DNA of 64,000 nucleotides from Lichenostomus cassidix (Eukaryota; Chordata; Aves; Passeriformes; Meliphagidae), in assembly GCA_008360975.2 (NCBI GenBank), contig CM039210.1, positions 11,100,293 through 11,164,292 on the forward strand, written 5' to 3'. Numbering within the stretch: the first letter of the stretch is position 1; each line of letters starts with the position of its first letter. The notes beneath the pieces are model-generated. The model saw only the letters and a list, made by a program, of their open reading frames with translations. It did not search any database and was not told the origin of the DNA. Of this stretch, positions 41,001-51,978 are shown piece by piece. A program made the translations under genes and the position numbers.

Positions 41001-41710
41001 TCAGATGGTGTGGTGCCAGCTGGAATGTGTCTCCAAATATCACACAGAATCCAGCCCAGGAGCATTTAAAATAGGAGAAAATTAAAGATAGCAGGACCAA
41101 AGCATTGTAGACTCCTTTCTGCTGTACATGGAGTAAATAGAAATGAGAAAATGGTATACTTAACTGCCAAAGCTTCCAGAGGGAAGCTAAAGGAATAAAC
41201 TGATGGAGGCTTGGGGACACAGACCCTCACTCCAAATATTCAGCACATTGGGCTTGGAGAGGAGACCCTGCACTAAACACAGGGAAGGTTTGACCAGGCC
41301 TGGCAGGCACGTTCTACCTACTGCCTGTGTCAGGGCTTTTATCTGCTGTTACAAAATTTGCAACCTTTTCAGTTTTCCAACCACTAAAAAACAGTCCAGT
41401 GCAGGTGCAAATCCCACCAGATTTTTTAAGCTTCCTTCAGGATTGCTTTTCTCAGTCATCTACTGCAGATTTCTTAAATAGCCTACAGTCTACATACCAC
41501 GGACTGGAAACCACCATTCTGGTGCTTTGGCATTCTACTTGCCAGTCACTTTGGGAATGGGGATGTCACCAAAATCATTGTGAAGAAATGAAACTCTCCA
41601 ACACTATCTTTTTAAGTGTTAGTGAGCCAGGCATTAATTTATTTTGGCTGGTGTATGTAGCAAATTATTCCAGCTACACATGCCCCTTTCAACACCTTTC
41701 ACTTATTTAT
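38031..41710. other. Unassigned DNA with LTR-like promoter pieces
   Basis: No supported gene. TATAAAAG boxes in LTR-like context occur at about 38242 and 40630. A pyrimidine/AT-rich stretch (39050-39240) contains short ATATATCC repeats. Confidence 0.35.
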
Positions 41711-41875
41711 ACATTTTTAGCAAATAAAGAAATTAATGTTCGTTGGTTCCGAGTTACATAATTCTCTTCAATAATTAGTATTCTGTCCTCTATTGGTTAT
41801 TGATCTCTTGTTCTTCATGCTAATAAGTCCACATTTTGTAGTCCTCTTATAATCTTTTTCTCAGACAGGGAGTTG
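41711..41875 (-). repeat. Second fragment related to LTR-X
   Basis: Directly repeated relative to 37877-38030, roughly three-quarters identical by eye. Orientation by comparison with LTR-X. Confidence 0.5.
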
Positions 41876-42446
41876 AATCACGCAAATCACGGTGTAGCAA
41901 CTCCAGAGACTTTTCGTCTTTGAAGCAGGTATTTGTTTATTTGGTGCCGGTTGCATGGGGGATCGCTTCTCCTAACATGTACACCAGGCTAAGTCGCTTC
42001 CTCATTCTTATGCTGTGATCACATACATATTCACAAAGGGGAAGGCCTATTCTAAGACAAAGGCATGTCTAAGCTAATAAGTTCTTGGAATTAGGTTGCA
42101 CAAGCTCGCGCAGCCGCAGTTCCTTCTGGTGGTCATACTGAGGAAGGCTCAACATCTTCCTCGGGGGTCCTTTTGATGGAGGCTGGTAGTCTTCCTCAGA
42201 GTGCACTTTTCACCTTTTCTTGAGGAGCATGCGCCGTCTCTCCCTTGCTGTTTCAGCAATTTCTACCCCAGTTCTAACCGCCTTTTTTCCTATTTTCGGC
42301 TGCTCCTGCTCCTGATATCTTTCCGGAGGACATTCTTTTTCTTAAGGCTATGGCTAATATTTGCTTACTCATTTGCTAACTTCTTGTTTGCTAATTTCTA
42401 GCGTTTGTTAATACTTACAGGGGTGAAATGGCTTTACCTCTTACAG
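41876..42446 (-). mobile_element. LTR-like element (LTR-Y related)
   Basis: Minus strand starts TGTAAGAGGTAAAGCC and contains CCAAATAAACAAATACC (polyadenylation signal), then an R-U5-like end similar to the LTR-Y end at 57040-57118. The left boundary and duplication are not resolved. Confidence 0.6.
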
Positions 42447-42905
42447 TCTCCAACTCTCTAGACTGTAATGTCTTTGTTAATCTCCTTTGTAACTTCTGGT
42501 TACTCCAACATGTCGTTGAAGGGCCGTAAATTTAAGATCCAAGATATCCAATCTTCAACTCCCTCAGGCTTTGTTTATTGAAGCTTATCAGGTCTAGTCC
42601 AGTGAAACTAAAAGGCCCAGTAATTTATAGATCAAATTGTCTTAGTTTAAGAAAATTATATGGGGTGGAGATTCCAAAATGAGTTACCTCCCTGTTTTGG
42701 TTTAAGACAATTTAAAGGAAAAAACCTCTGTAATAAACACATATTATAGTATTGGCTTTTCACAAATATCAAAATGGATGCTATGTGTATGTTAATTCCT
42801 AAAGATATAGTTGTGTAATAATAACTAATGCCTTTATTTTTGTAACTAACTCAAACATCGTTGTGAAATAACTAATATGGTTGTTTTAGAGTACTTGTGG
42901 TTGAT
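42447..42905. other. Unassigned DNA left of ERV-E
   Basis: AT-rich, no gene recognised. Confidence 0.35.
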
Positions 42906-43075
42906 TGTTGCTGTTGGACCGCTAGCGGAGTGAAGAGTCAAGACCTCTTGAGTGCTAGAAAAAGATCTGCTTTTATTATTTATTTAACAATTTATATAGA
43001 CATCAGAGGGCCATTCGGATTGGACCAATTTCATCCTCCCCCAGGGACTGATTGGTCCAGGCGTGAACCACCTGT

Positions 43076-43430
43076 TGTTGGAAAACGCAGTTTTCCAGCA
43101 AAACTTATGTTAACTGAATACATCTAAGCAGGGCCTCAGCATACTCAGGCCTCAGTAAAATCCTAACAAGCTACAGTGGCTTGTTTACCTGAGAATGTTC
43201 TGTGGGAAGAATGTCATGGGAAAGAATAGGGAGTCAGAAGTGTTATGAGAAAGAAAAAGGGAGTCACCGAGAAGATCCCTGAATGTGTGAGAACAGACTG
43301 CAGGTGTGTGTGTAGCTATAATTAGTAACTTCTGTAACAGTATATAAGTTTCTCGTTTGGTGAAATAAAATGGAGCTTACTCTATATCTCATATTGAGAC
43401 TGCCGTGAGTTCCCTCTCGTCGTTATGTTA
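43076..43430 (+). repeat. 5' LTR of ERV-F
   Basis: Begins TGTT and an 8-bp stem hairpin TGGAAAAC/GTTTTCCA with a 3-nt loop. TATATAA at 43341-43347 and AATAAA at 43364-43369. Ends GTTATGTTA. Confidence 0.95.
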
Positions 43431-43432
43431 AA

Positions 43433-43450
43433 TGGTGATCCCAACGACTA
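43433..43450 (+). promoter_or_regulatory. Primer-binding site of ERV-F
   Basis: TGGTGATCCCAACGAC starts 2 nt after the LTR. It is close to the tRNA-Trp type site. Confidence 0.6.
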
Positions 43451-43698
43451 CGGACACCAACAGCAGAGTTTTACGACCCTGCTTCTGAGAGCGGCGGGAA
43501 CGGAGAGGCGCCGAAGCTGTGCAGCGATGGTGTGTCAAGATCTTCGCCCGAATCGGGGGAGATCCAGCGGCACAGGCCGAATAGGACCTGCCTACCGTGG
43601 GGGCTACACTTCGGTGAACTGCACATACTGTGGCGACCGCGAGCTCCAGCAGAATGTGGACGGCGGCGACCAGGACCCTGAAAACCAGCTGGACCATA

Positions 43699-44241
43699 AT
43701 GGAAACAGAGGTAGCCCAATTTTTATTGTTATGCTTTTTAGAAAAGCACGGACTCAGTAAAAGTAGCCTATCACACTTAATGGGCCTGATAATGGTAGGA
43801 CAAGCTTATGGATTTTTTACAAATCCTATTACAGTATTCGATGTAGGAGAGTTGTTGAATTATGGAGCTACTTTACTTTTGGACTGTGATAAAATTGCAA
43901 GAAAGCTTGGTAAACCATGGAGTACAGTCGTAGCCTGCTTACAGAAGCATTGCACGGAACAAAACCTTGTGTGGCTGACGGCACAGGAGATAACAGCTGC
44001 ATGGAGCAGAGAGAAACCTGTGAGTTACTGTACTGCTTTTGATATGCGGGGAACTTCGGCGGCCGCGGCACAGCAGCCGGGGAAGCCCCCCCGCCAGGGA
44101 GGGGGGGGGGGAGAGAGGGCGCTCCGTGCCGGCAGCCGAGAATACAAAGTTACTCGATTGGATGAAAAAGCTATTCTTGCCTCAATGTATCACAGAGCTT
44201 GGCAACTTTACAACGAAAAACATCTTAGCTGCTTTGCTTGA
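43699..44241 (+). CDS. gag: ERV-F gag frame 1: matrix-like
   Basis: 180 codons from the ATG at 43699 (METEVAQFLLLCFLEKHGL). The first 110 residues are helical and hydrophobic, with a Trp/Cys pattern like alpha/betaretroviral matrix. A Gly/Ala/Pro-rich segment with a poly-G tract (44101-44112) follows. After the poly-G tract the frame leaves the coding phase used by the nucleocapsid and ends at 44241. Slippage or indel in the G run probably broke one gag. Capsid is not recognisable. No Gly2 for myristoylation. Confidence 0.6.
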   Translation: METEVAQFLLLCFLEKHGLSKSSLSHLMGLIMVGQAYGFFTNPITVFDVGELLNYGATLLLDCDKIARKLGKPWSTVVACLQKHCTEQNLVWLTAQEITAAWSREKPVSYCTAFDMRGTSAAAAQQPGKPPRQGGGGGERALRAGSREYKVTRLDEKAILASMYHRAWQLYNEKHLSCFA

Positions 44242-44704
44242 GAGAGTCACTGTTGAATTTTTACCGGAACAACTAAATACGATGTTAGAGAGAGCTCAAA
44301 TACCGCGGGTAAAGCACCAAAGTAGCCACAAATCATCCCGATGTTATCGATGTGGAAGTAAAAAACACATACGAAAGAACTGTAACGAAAAAGTTTGGTG
44401 TTCCCGCTGCAACAGAGATACTCACAGCACAGAAGCTTGTAGAAACAGGAAAAACAAACAGAAAGTGACCAATGACCGAGTAGCAGCGGCGGCCCCTACC
44501 CCTCACTGCGCACCGCCGGCATGGCACACAAGCAGACCTGTGGCGGAAGTTGCTCCAGCCGTGGTTTCCGGCCGAATGACGGCGAGAGCAGAGGTCCCAG
44601 AGGGTGCCCCAGTAGGCGGAGCCGCGAGCCATCCACGCCTCCTTCACTGCCCCAACTGTGACGTCTGTGGTGAAACTCTAAACTCTGCTCCTCCCCAAGG
44701 ATGA
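44115..44704 (+). CDS. gag: ERV-F gag frame 2: nucleocapsid with two zinc knuckles
   Basis: Open to TGA at 44702-44704. Two perfect C-X2-C-X4-H-X4-C knuckles lie at 44342-44383 (CYRCGSKKHIRKNC) and 44399-44440 (CSRCNRDTHSTEAC), separated by a short basic linker, then a Pro/Ala-rich tail with a further CPNCDVC. The upstream part (LLDWMKKLFLPQCITELGNF) may be a capsid remnant. It binds RNA in packaging. It has no own ATG near the functional part, so expression needs frame 1 or frameshifting. The nearby frame extends upstream to 44039 in the same phase. Confidence 0.75.
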
Positions 44705-45300
44705 GGAAATGATTGACAGCTTCAGCAGCGAACCAGAACTAACCAACAGCGTTGCCAGCAAAACAGCAGTTTGATACAGAATGGAGTTGTTTCTCCTCGT
44801 AGTCATGGAGAACTTTTAAGAGTTTCAAAGATGCGAATCTTCTTCAGTGCTCTGAACTAGAGGTCCTTCATCTCCCGCTCGGGAATCACGTCCATGTCGT
44901 TCCCCATGGCGGCAGCGATCCCGCCGCGCTCTCTAGCTTCAGAAACAAATCTTTGAACACGTTCTCCAGCTGTTTTCTCCAAAACCTCTAATTATTCGCT
45001 TTGCCGGGTGAAACACCCATTGCCCCATGTTGACCAGCAGCACAGCCTTGCTATAGCTGATCCAGTATAACCTTGTGACTTTTCAGCTTTTCCAGAGTTT
45101 CAGGAAAATGTCTCTGAGCTTGGCTTTTTCTGTAAGCACTTGTCCTGGCAAACCTTCACCACCTGACAGCTTCAGCAACTGAAACTCCCTGAAAATGTTC
45201 AAGCAGATGGAGCAGATCGGCTCTTCCTTCACCCTGGCTGCACTGACACCGAGACCAAAACCTATTTCCAGCATTTTACTAATAAAGAAGCATTGTAACA
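44705..45300 (-). other. Antisense GC-rich, mRNA-like segment inside ERV-F
   Basis: On the minus strand this reads like a transcript: protein-like frames (45301-45083, including EKAKLRDIF), then a Kozak-type GCCGCCATGG near 44910. It lies between gag and the AT-rich tail, where pol would be. I cannot identify the source. It may be captured host sequence or degenerate retroviral sequence. Confidence 0.35.
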
Positions 45301-45539
45301 AGATATTATCCTGATAAAAAATAACACCTTGAATACTGAAGCCTTGAACGAAAGTTGAATTTTGCTAAAGCATTACTTAAAATAGAGTTTGTGTGTATGT
45401 GTGAATATTGTAGGCCTACTGAGAGTGTGTTGAGTGCTTTAATGTGTAAATGAAGCCTGTGACTGATGAGAGTGTGATTTTGATTTCTTGAGAGTCTTAA
45501 TGTGTGAATGAAAACCTGTGAGTGAAGTTATACTAAATA

Positions 45540-45860
45540 GTTTAAACTACCTGTTAAGTACTTTTAGTTAAATATAGATTCTGTTAAAGTTAAGTGATGT
45601 TAATTTTAAATTCTATTAAGTTGTAAATTCTGTTAAAGTTAAAATTCTGTTAAGTAATATTAAGTGATGTTAATTTTAAATTCTGCTAAGTTTTAAATTT
45701 TGTTAGAGTTAAGTTGTTAAAGTGATATCAATTTTAAATTCCATTATAGTTAAGTCCTATTTGTTAGTTTAAAATCAGATTTATTAAGTTTTATTCATTT
45801 TCAGTGATATTGATTTTAAGTTTTAAATTTGTTAGTTTATATTATTATTCACAAAAGCTT
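45540..45860. repeat. AT-rich degenerate repeat in ERV-F
   Basis: Multiple variants of TTAAATTCTGTTAAAGTTAA and GTGATGTTAATTTTAA in irregular tandem order. No coding capacity. Confidence 0.7.
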
Positions 45861-46374
45861 TGCAGTTTCATCTTCCTTAGTTAAAGTCAAATGATAATGT
45901 CCACTGTTTTCAAATATTTCATCTCACCTTATATAGCTATCTACAAAAGTGGTAACATGTTAAGATACTCTCCTTATTGATATTAATCAAAGCTTGTTTA
46001 TAAGATGTTCTAAGAAAACCCTTCTACTTAGCACCTAAGCTCTGGCCAAGCTTTGGTTCTAACTAGCTGGGAAACATGCCATGAGTCCCAAGTGTTCTGC
46101 ACCAAAATGTGATCAAGTAATTTTGACTTGCCAAATTGAGTTCATAAAAGCTAAACCTTCTTCCAAGTGAACTTGGAGTCCTTGTCCGGAAAAGGTTCTC
46201 CAAGCTTTACCTGTGAAGTGAATGTTTTCAGCAACGACAGTTCCTAGACCATGGCAACATATCTAAATAACTAGTGAAATTTCCTTAGGTAAACTTATAA
46301 CAATTCTAATAATAAGAATTACTTATAGCAAAGCAAATTAATCTGATAACAGACAACGTCTGTTCTCACAAGCG

Positions 46375-46386
46375 AAACGGGGGAAC
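46375..46386 (+). promoter_or_regulatory. Polypurine tract of ERV-F
   Basis: AAACGGGGGAAC directly before the 3' LTR; less pure than usual. Confidence 0.75.
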
Positions 46387-46741
46387 TGTTGGAAAACGCA
46401 GTTTTCCAGCAAAACTTATGTTAACTGAGTACATCTAAGCAGGGCCTCAGCATTCTCAGGCCTCAGTAAAATCCTAACAAGCTACAGTGGCTTGTTTACC
46501 TGAGAATGTTCTGTGGGAAGAATGTCATGGGAAAGAATAGGGAGTCAGAAGTGTTATGAGAAAGAAAAAGGGAGTCACCGGGAAGATCCCTGAATGTGTG
46601 AGAACAGACTGCAGGTGTGTGTGTAGCTATAATTAGTAACTTCTGTAACAGTATATAAGTTTCTCGTTTGGTGAAATAAAATGGAGCTTACTCTATATCT
46701 CATATTGAGACTGCCGTGAGTTCCCTCTCGTCGTTATGTTA
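46387..46741 (+). repeat. 3' LTR of ERV-F
   Basis: 355 bp, about three differences from the 5' LTR. Ends GTTATGTTA, then duplication ACCTGT. Confidence 0.95.
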
Positions 46742-46841
46742 ACCTGTATCCAAAAGGCCATTTCAATAACATAAAAGTTTTATCTTTATAAAACATAGAA
46801 GAAGAGAAAAGTTCCCATGGGAAAGGATCTGTGTTGCCACA

Positions 46842-46860
46842 GCTCCCCCTTTTTATTTAA
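46842..46860 (-). promoter_or_regulatory. Polypurine tract of ERV-E
   Basis: Minus strand TTAAATAAAAAGGGGGAGC immediately upstream of the 3' LTR start TGTGGC. Confidence 0.85.
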
Positions 46861-46905
46861 GAACCAGAAGGCATTGCTTGTGAATCTCTGTAAATTCAGC
46901 ATAAA

Positions 46906-46942
46906 GGATCTGCTTGGTAGTGGCCAGTTACCAAACAGATCC
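46906..46942 (-). promoter_or_regulatory. Stem-loop 1 between pol and 3' LTR of ERV-E
   Basis: Stems GGATCTG/CAGATCC and TTGGTA/TACCAA pair around a loop containing CTGGCCA. Placed like the constitutive transport elements of simple retroviruses. Function inferred. Confidence 0.55.
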
Positions 46943-46961
46943 TAGGTGGAAAACCAATAAG

Positions 46962-46999
46962 GGGTCTGCCCAGCGGTGGCCAGCCACCGAACAGAGCCC
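46962..46999 (-). promoter_or_regulatory. Stem-loop 2 between pol and 3' LTR of ERV-E
   Basis: Second copy of the same design: outer stem around TCTG/CAGA, inner CGGTGG/CCACCG, loop again with CTGGCCA. The arm sequences differ from stem-loop 1 but still pair. Confidence 0.55.
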
Positions 47000-47146
47000 A
47001 AACCAGATGCTTATTTAAGGTGAACAGAGACTCTCAGCAATACCCTGGGTAAAGCATCTATAAAACCTAATTCTAAATACAATTCTATGATTCAGTTAAA
47101 ACATGCTTTCAAAGTCCTTGCTTTCTGACTCCATAAAACTCAAATT

Positions 47147-48198
47147 TCAGTCTCTGCTTGTGGAAGGACTGTCTTCCTGATGGTCGGTGTCCTGGTCATC
47201 ATCAGAAGGATCACTTGGTTGATGTCCTGCATTCTGGTTGTTATTTTGAGGTTGCTGGTTCTGTCTCTGGAGACGCAGGTCAGGGCGTATGCATTTTGCA
47301 GGCAGCCATCGTACCCCAGTATCTGTGGAGACACAAGCATACCCCCGACCCCAAGCAATAAGCTCATGTGGGCCTTCCCAGGTGTTAGTAAGTAGGTTCC
47401 ATACACCTTTGCCCGGGGCAAACACAACTCGCCTGACGACTGCAATGAGAGAAAATGGTTCAAAATCACAGGATTATTCAAATTCGGTGGCACTGTAAGG
47501 TGATTGATTGTGTACAAAGCTTTTTCCAATCAGCTCTGTGGGGTTTCCCCATGCATTCCCCCTTTTTGTCTTTCCAAGACACGCTTCAGAGTACCGTGAG
47601 CATGTTCAACAATGGCTTGGCCAGTAGGAGAATGCGGAATACCGAATTTATGGTCTACACCCCATAGGTGTAAGAACTGCTGCGTCTTCTGTGAGGTGTT
47701 GGCAGGACCATTATCGGTTTTCACAGTGGCTGGCACCCCCAGGACTGAGAAGGCTAATTTCCAATGGGCAATGGCATCACGACTTTTTTCTCCAGTATGA
47801 GCAGTTGCCCACATAGCTGAGGAGAAAGTGTCAATAGACACATGCACATACTTGAATTGGCCAAACTCAGGGATGTGTGTCACATCCATCTGCCAAAGCT
47901 GCAAGGCCTTTAGGCCTCTGGGGTTTACCCCCGGTGGCAGAGGTACAGCGAGTCCGTGGCAGTCAGCACAAGCACTGAAAATGTCATGAGCCTCAGGTGG
48001 CATCAATTGAAACTGCTTCTGCAGGGTATGTGCACTCTGATGAAAGAAATTGTGCGATGCCTTGGCTTGTGCAATTTTGTCAGGCTGAGGTGCCACCCAT
48101 GCAGGGTTGGCTAACATGTCAGCCCTGGCATTGCCTTCAGTTATAAAACCTGGTAAATTGGTGTGGCTTCGAATGTGCAAAATATAATATGGATGCAC
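47147..48198 (-). pseudogene. pol: ERV-E integrase (core motifs intact, one frameshift)
   Basis: A 222-codon open stretch (47530-48198) begins in the end of RNase H (HIRSHTNLPGF). It carries the HHCC zinc site (H49, H53, C77, C80) and the DDE catalytic residues D105 (WQMDVTH), D162 (KTDNGP) and E198 (GQAIVEHA) with normal spacing. The C-terminal DNA-binding domain (GPHELIAWGRGYACVS, then WLPAKC) is in another frame at 47147-47425, so a frameshift lies near 47430-47530. Integrase joins viral DNA to the host chromosome; class II type. Confidence 0.9.
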
Positions 48199-49934
48199 TC
48201 AAGCCTGAATCACCTTCCACAAGGTTCGCAATAGCAAAAACAGAGCCACATTATTGACTTATTTTAAAAGTGAACAATCCAAACGTTTCGTTATATCCGC
48301 TACATAAGCAGAGTCAGTGACCAAATTCAAAGGCACCTGAGAGAACCGCTGAAAAGCCATGGCAACTGCCTTCAATTCAACCAACTGAGCAGACCCTGTC
48401 TTGTGGCTTTTCAGCACTTGCCACTCAGATCCTTCCTTTCAGGTGACAAGGGCCTTTCCTGTTTTCCCGGAACCATCCGTGAAGACGGTGGGTCCATGAA
48501 CTGGCACCTGACTGTTCTTTGGCCGCAACGTAAAACTGATTGAATTTGCCAGCTGCAGCAATTTGTGGCTGGGCAGATGGTAAGCAATCTGCCCTGAGAA
48601 ACTTTGCAGTGCACTTTGCAAAGGAGCGCTATTAGCAAGGCTCCATTCAAAGCTGTCCTGCGATACTGGAACAACAATCGTTGCAGGATCTGCTGCCATC
48701 AATTGTAAACACCGATAACGGCATTTGATTATCAGGCAAGCGATCAATTCGAACAATGTGGGTGCTGTCTTTTTTGGCTGATGGGGCAAAAAGACCCATT
48801 TCAGGATATGCAAAGGGTCATCCCATTGTTTGTTCCACTGGCCAATGATACCTGTAGGATGGAGGTCTGGAGCAGTAATGAAAACAGTGATATCAGTAGA
48901 GGGATCTGCTCGATAAACCTGATGAGCAGAAACAGCTTGCTGCACCTCATTCAGCACCTGTCGCGCCTCAGGAGTCAATTGCTGAGGTGAGTTTAGATCA
49001 GAGTTCCCCTTTAAAATTTTAAAAAGCGGGGAAATTTGTGCATTGGTTAGTCCCAAATATGGACATAACCAGTTGATGATACCTAGCAATTTTTGGGCAT
49101 CATTCAGAGTCTTAATAGAGTCTGAAAGCTGCACCTCTTGATGTTGTATGGTTCGATCCAAAATTTTGACCCCCAAATATTTCCAAGGGGGCTGCTGTTG
49201 AACTTTCTCCGGAGCCACTTGCAAACCCATAGGAATGCAAGGCATCGAGCAGTTGAGGCTGTAACCTCTGCAACTCATCCTGGGTGGATGCTGCCACCAC
49301 GATATCATCCATATAATGGTAGCAGAGTGCCTCGGGAAACTGCTCACGGATTCCAGACAAGGCCTGAGCGACATACCATTGACAGATAGTCGGGCTATTT
49401 TTCATGCCCTGAGGTAACACTTTCCATTGAAATCTCTTTACAGGCTCAGCATTGTTAATTGCAGGCACAATAAAGGCAAATTTTGGGGTGAAAAGGGATT
49501 GTGAAAAAACAATCCTTCAAATCAACGATCAAGATTTCCCACCCTGTGGGGATCATTGTAGGTAAGGGCATGCCAGGCTGTATGCTCCCCATACTTTCTA
49601 TCACTGCATTAACTTTTCGGAGATCTTGCAACAGTCTCCATTTCCCCGACTTTTTCCTTATTACGAAAACAGGGGTATTCCAGGGACTGGTAGGAGGCTC
49701 AATGTGTCCCTGTTGCAGTTGCTCCTGAACCAGCTGACAAAGGGTGACTAATTTGTCTTTTGGCAGGGGCCACTGTGGTTCCCATATAGGTGTTTTGGTC
49801 AGCCATCGCAAAGATAGCGTGGAATACAGTGCGCCCTTGCACACAGTGACCCCTATTAAAAATTTGTCGAGATTTGCACCCCCAAGCAGCCAACAGGTCC
49901 CGTCCCCAGAGGTTAGTTTGAGCTGAAGTGACAA
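48199..49934 (-). pseudogene. pol: ERV-E reverse transcriptase-RNase H, frameshifted
   Basis: The N-terminal part (49455-49934) has WPLPKDKL and [18 protein letters not shown]. An 11-nt deletion relative to ERV-A near 49485 shifts the frame. The palm with YMDD is at 49112-49468. An extra A near 49225 shifts again into thumb and connection (48439-49374), ending near FTDGSGKTGKA of RNase H. The rest of RNase H continues at 48260-48400, with the empty site of ERV-B near 48395. At least three breaks make it inactive. Confidence 0.9.
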
Positions 49935-50487
49935 AGGGCCAGATTGAGGCCGTGTGTCCCTCTGGGACCTTCACCAACACTGGTCGCTTACTCAGTCGGC
50001 TCTGTGTGGTGTTCCTCCCAGCCCCGCGATAGCTGATCCCACAGGGGCTAAAGGCCATGAAGGAGGCCATGAAGTGGAGGAAAGGATCGTTGCATCATCA
50101 CCTGTATCAATCAAACCTCGGATCCGAATTCGGTGCAGATACGCTTTCGGCATGATGAGGGTACATGTCATCTGTGGTGACTCATTAGAGATGGCAGCAG
50201 CCCAGTAGACCTGCGGAAGTCCCGGCAGTTCAGTGCTGTTACCTCCGACAACTTGCTGGTCTACCCTGGGAACAGAAGATTTAAAAGGCAACAATTGAGC
50301 AATGTGAGTCTTTTCAGGGATGGTGATGGGGGGGTCTGATGTGGAAACCGTAGCATAAATCTGGCCTGTAAAATCAGCATTTATAACTTCTGGAATAACA
50401 AGGATCCCTTGGCTGGTGGCATCAGGCCCTCCCACAAGCAGTGCACTGAATCCCTGATCTAGGGGCCCATGCACATCCAAGGGAATC
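49935..50487 (-). pseudogene. pro: ERV-E dUTPase-protease
   Basis: A 172-codon open stretch (49992-50510) covers dUTPase (GPDATSQGILVIPEV, ADFTGQIYATV) and the protease start with active site DTGDDATIL, where ERV-A has DTGADATIL; the Ala-to-Asp change beside the catalytic Asp is unusual. The remainder of protease runs to about 49935. An LTR (50488-51882) cuts the dUTPase N-terminus. Confidence 0.85.
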
Positions 50488-51882
50488 TGTGCTGGTTTTG
50501 ATTGGCCCAAAACATCAGTAAAGTATTTTTTACATCTAGGAGAAATTTGGACCCCTCAGAAGCTGTTGTGGTAGGCCTGGGGAGGTGTCTGAGGGGTAGG
50601 GAGTGGCACAAAGATGGTTCCTGTGTGTCCTGAGTGAAAGTTCTGGAAGTTTTTACATCAAGTCCAGCAGAGCCAATCTCTGATGTCTCTGAAGGTGATG
50701 GACATACTGCCAGCCAAGTTTGGGCCAATTGGAGGTGCTGGTTATGCCTCTGTGAAAACATATTTAAGAAGAAATCAAAACAAAGCAAGCACGCACTTCT
50801 TTCACTTCTTTGTAGTTGGAGGAGGAGGAGGTGGAGGTGAAAATATGTGAGGGAGAACAGCATGGAGACGCGAAGGTCAGTGAAGAAGATGGGGGAGGAG
50901 GTGCTCCAAGTGCCGGAGCTGGAAACCCTCTGCTAGCTGTGGTGAAGGCCATGGGGGGAGCAGGAGGTTTCTCCTGCAGCCCATGGAGTCCATAAGGATG
51001 CAGAAATCCACCCATAGCCCACTCCAGAGGAGCAGGTGGATGCCTGGAAAAGACTGTGAACCAGTAGGAGTCTCATCTAAGAGTTAAAACTGCAAAGGCC
51101 TTGCAAGGGAGAGAAAGGCCTTTTCCTTGTTCCTGGCATGAAAGCAGCCTGGCCTCGGCTCGGGAGAGTCTGCACAGCAACCTATGGATGAAAGGACTCA
51201 CGTTGCAGCAGGATTTGGTTGGGATGTTGCTCGTGAAATTGGACCCACACCAAAGAAGTTCCCAGAGGACTGTCTCTCATGGGAAAGACCCCGTGGCTAA
51301 GTAGAGAACCCCTCTCCCTGATTGGGCTGACCAGAGAACCCCTCAACCTGCCCCCTGTCTGTGTTGCTGGTTTGGAAAGAGGGAAGGGGGGTGAGCGCAG
51401 AGACTGCTTCTTTAGAGGGTGGGGGTGAGAGCAGAAAAACTGTCTGAAGAGAAAGACAGAAACAAGTAGAGATAAAGAGTATTTGTAGTAGAAGAATTGT
51501 GGTGATGAATAGATTTAAGAATCTGCTCTGTGGACTGAGAAAAGACCCCACACCGTGCCTTCCTACCTGGACTTGTTGATTATAAAGGAGGAAAGGGGGT
51601 GAATACTATAGGTTCGTAAGAGGGAGGGGGGGAGTGAACAAAAACTGTATGAAAAGTTTATTTTTGCCTTGCATTTATCCTCCAACTCTGTTAGGTAATT
51701 AAATCACTTTCTGCAACTGAAAGATGGAGCCTGTTTGCCCTTTTTTCTTTTTCTGTGCGTCCTCCTACCAACCAGTGTCCTATCTCATTTGACTCATGAG
51801 ATTGGTGTGTATTTTTATAGGTTTTTTTCTGTAGCAAGAGAGAGTCGAGGTGCCTGGCATTTAGTCAGGGTCAAACCTTACA
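50488..51882 (+). mobile_element. Long solo LTR, 1395 bp (ERVL-like)
   Basis: TGTGCTGGTTTTG...AACCTTACA with 5-bp duplication GAATC at 50483-50487 and 51883-51887; ERV-A has the empty site at about 7262. The start resembles avian ERVL LTRs as I remember them. Frames inside it are not supported as genes. Orientation is by that start. Confidence 0.85.
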
Positions 51883-51978
51883 GAATCCTATGGGCATCGC
51901 CAGATTCTAGGACGACTGTTGCTGCGGTGTAGGCATTGACTCGGACTGAGCCTTGGGTGCCACCTCCACATTGACTGG

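Larger units (their letters stand above)
43076..46741 (+). mobile_element. ERV-F: gag-only provirus nested in the ERV-E 3' LTR
   Basis: Two 355-bp LTRs differ at about three positions. A perfect 6-bp duplication ACCTGT lies at 43070-43075 and 46742-46747, and ERV-A has the empty site (GACCGCCTGTATCC). Internal sequence holds a primer site, a matrix-like frame, a nucleocapsid with two CCHC knuckles, an antisense GC-rich segment and an AT-rich repeat region, but no protease, RT, integrase or env. It is non-autonomous. LTR termini are TG...TA. Confidence 0.9.
42906..46841 (-). repeat. 3' LTR of ERV-E, split by ERV-F
   Basis: LTR halves 42906-43075 and 46748-46841 join across ERV-F. On the minus strand it starts TGTGGCAACACAG and ends CCAACAGCAACA. 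It aligns with the ERV-A and ERV-E 5' LTRs but is clearly more divergent from either than they are from each other. Confidence 0.9.
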
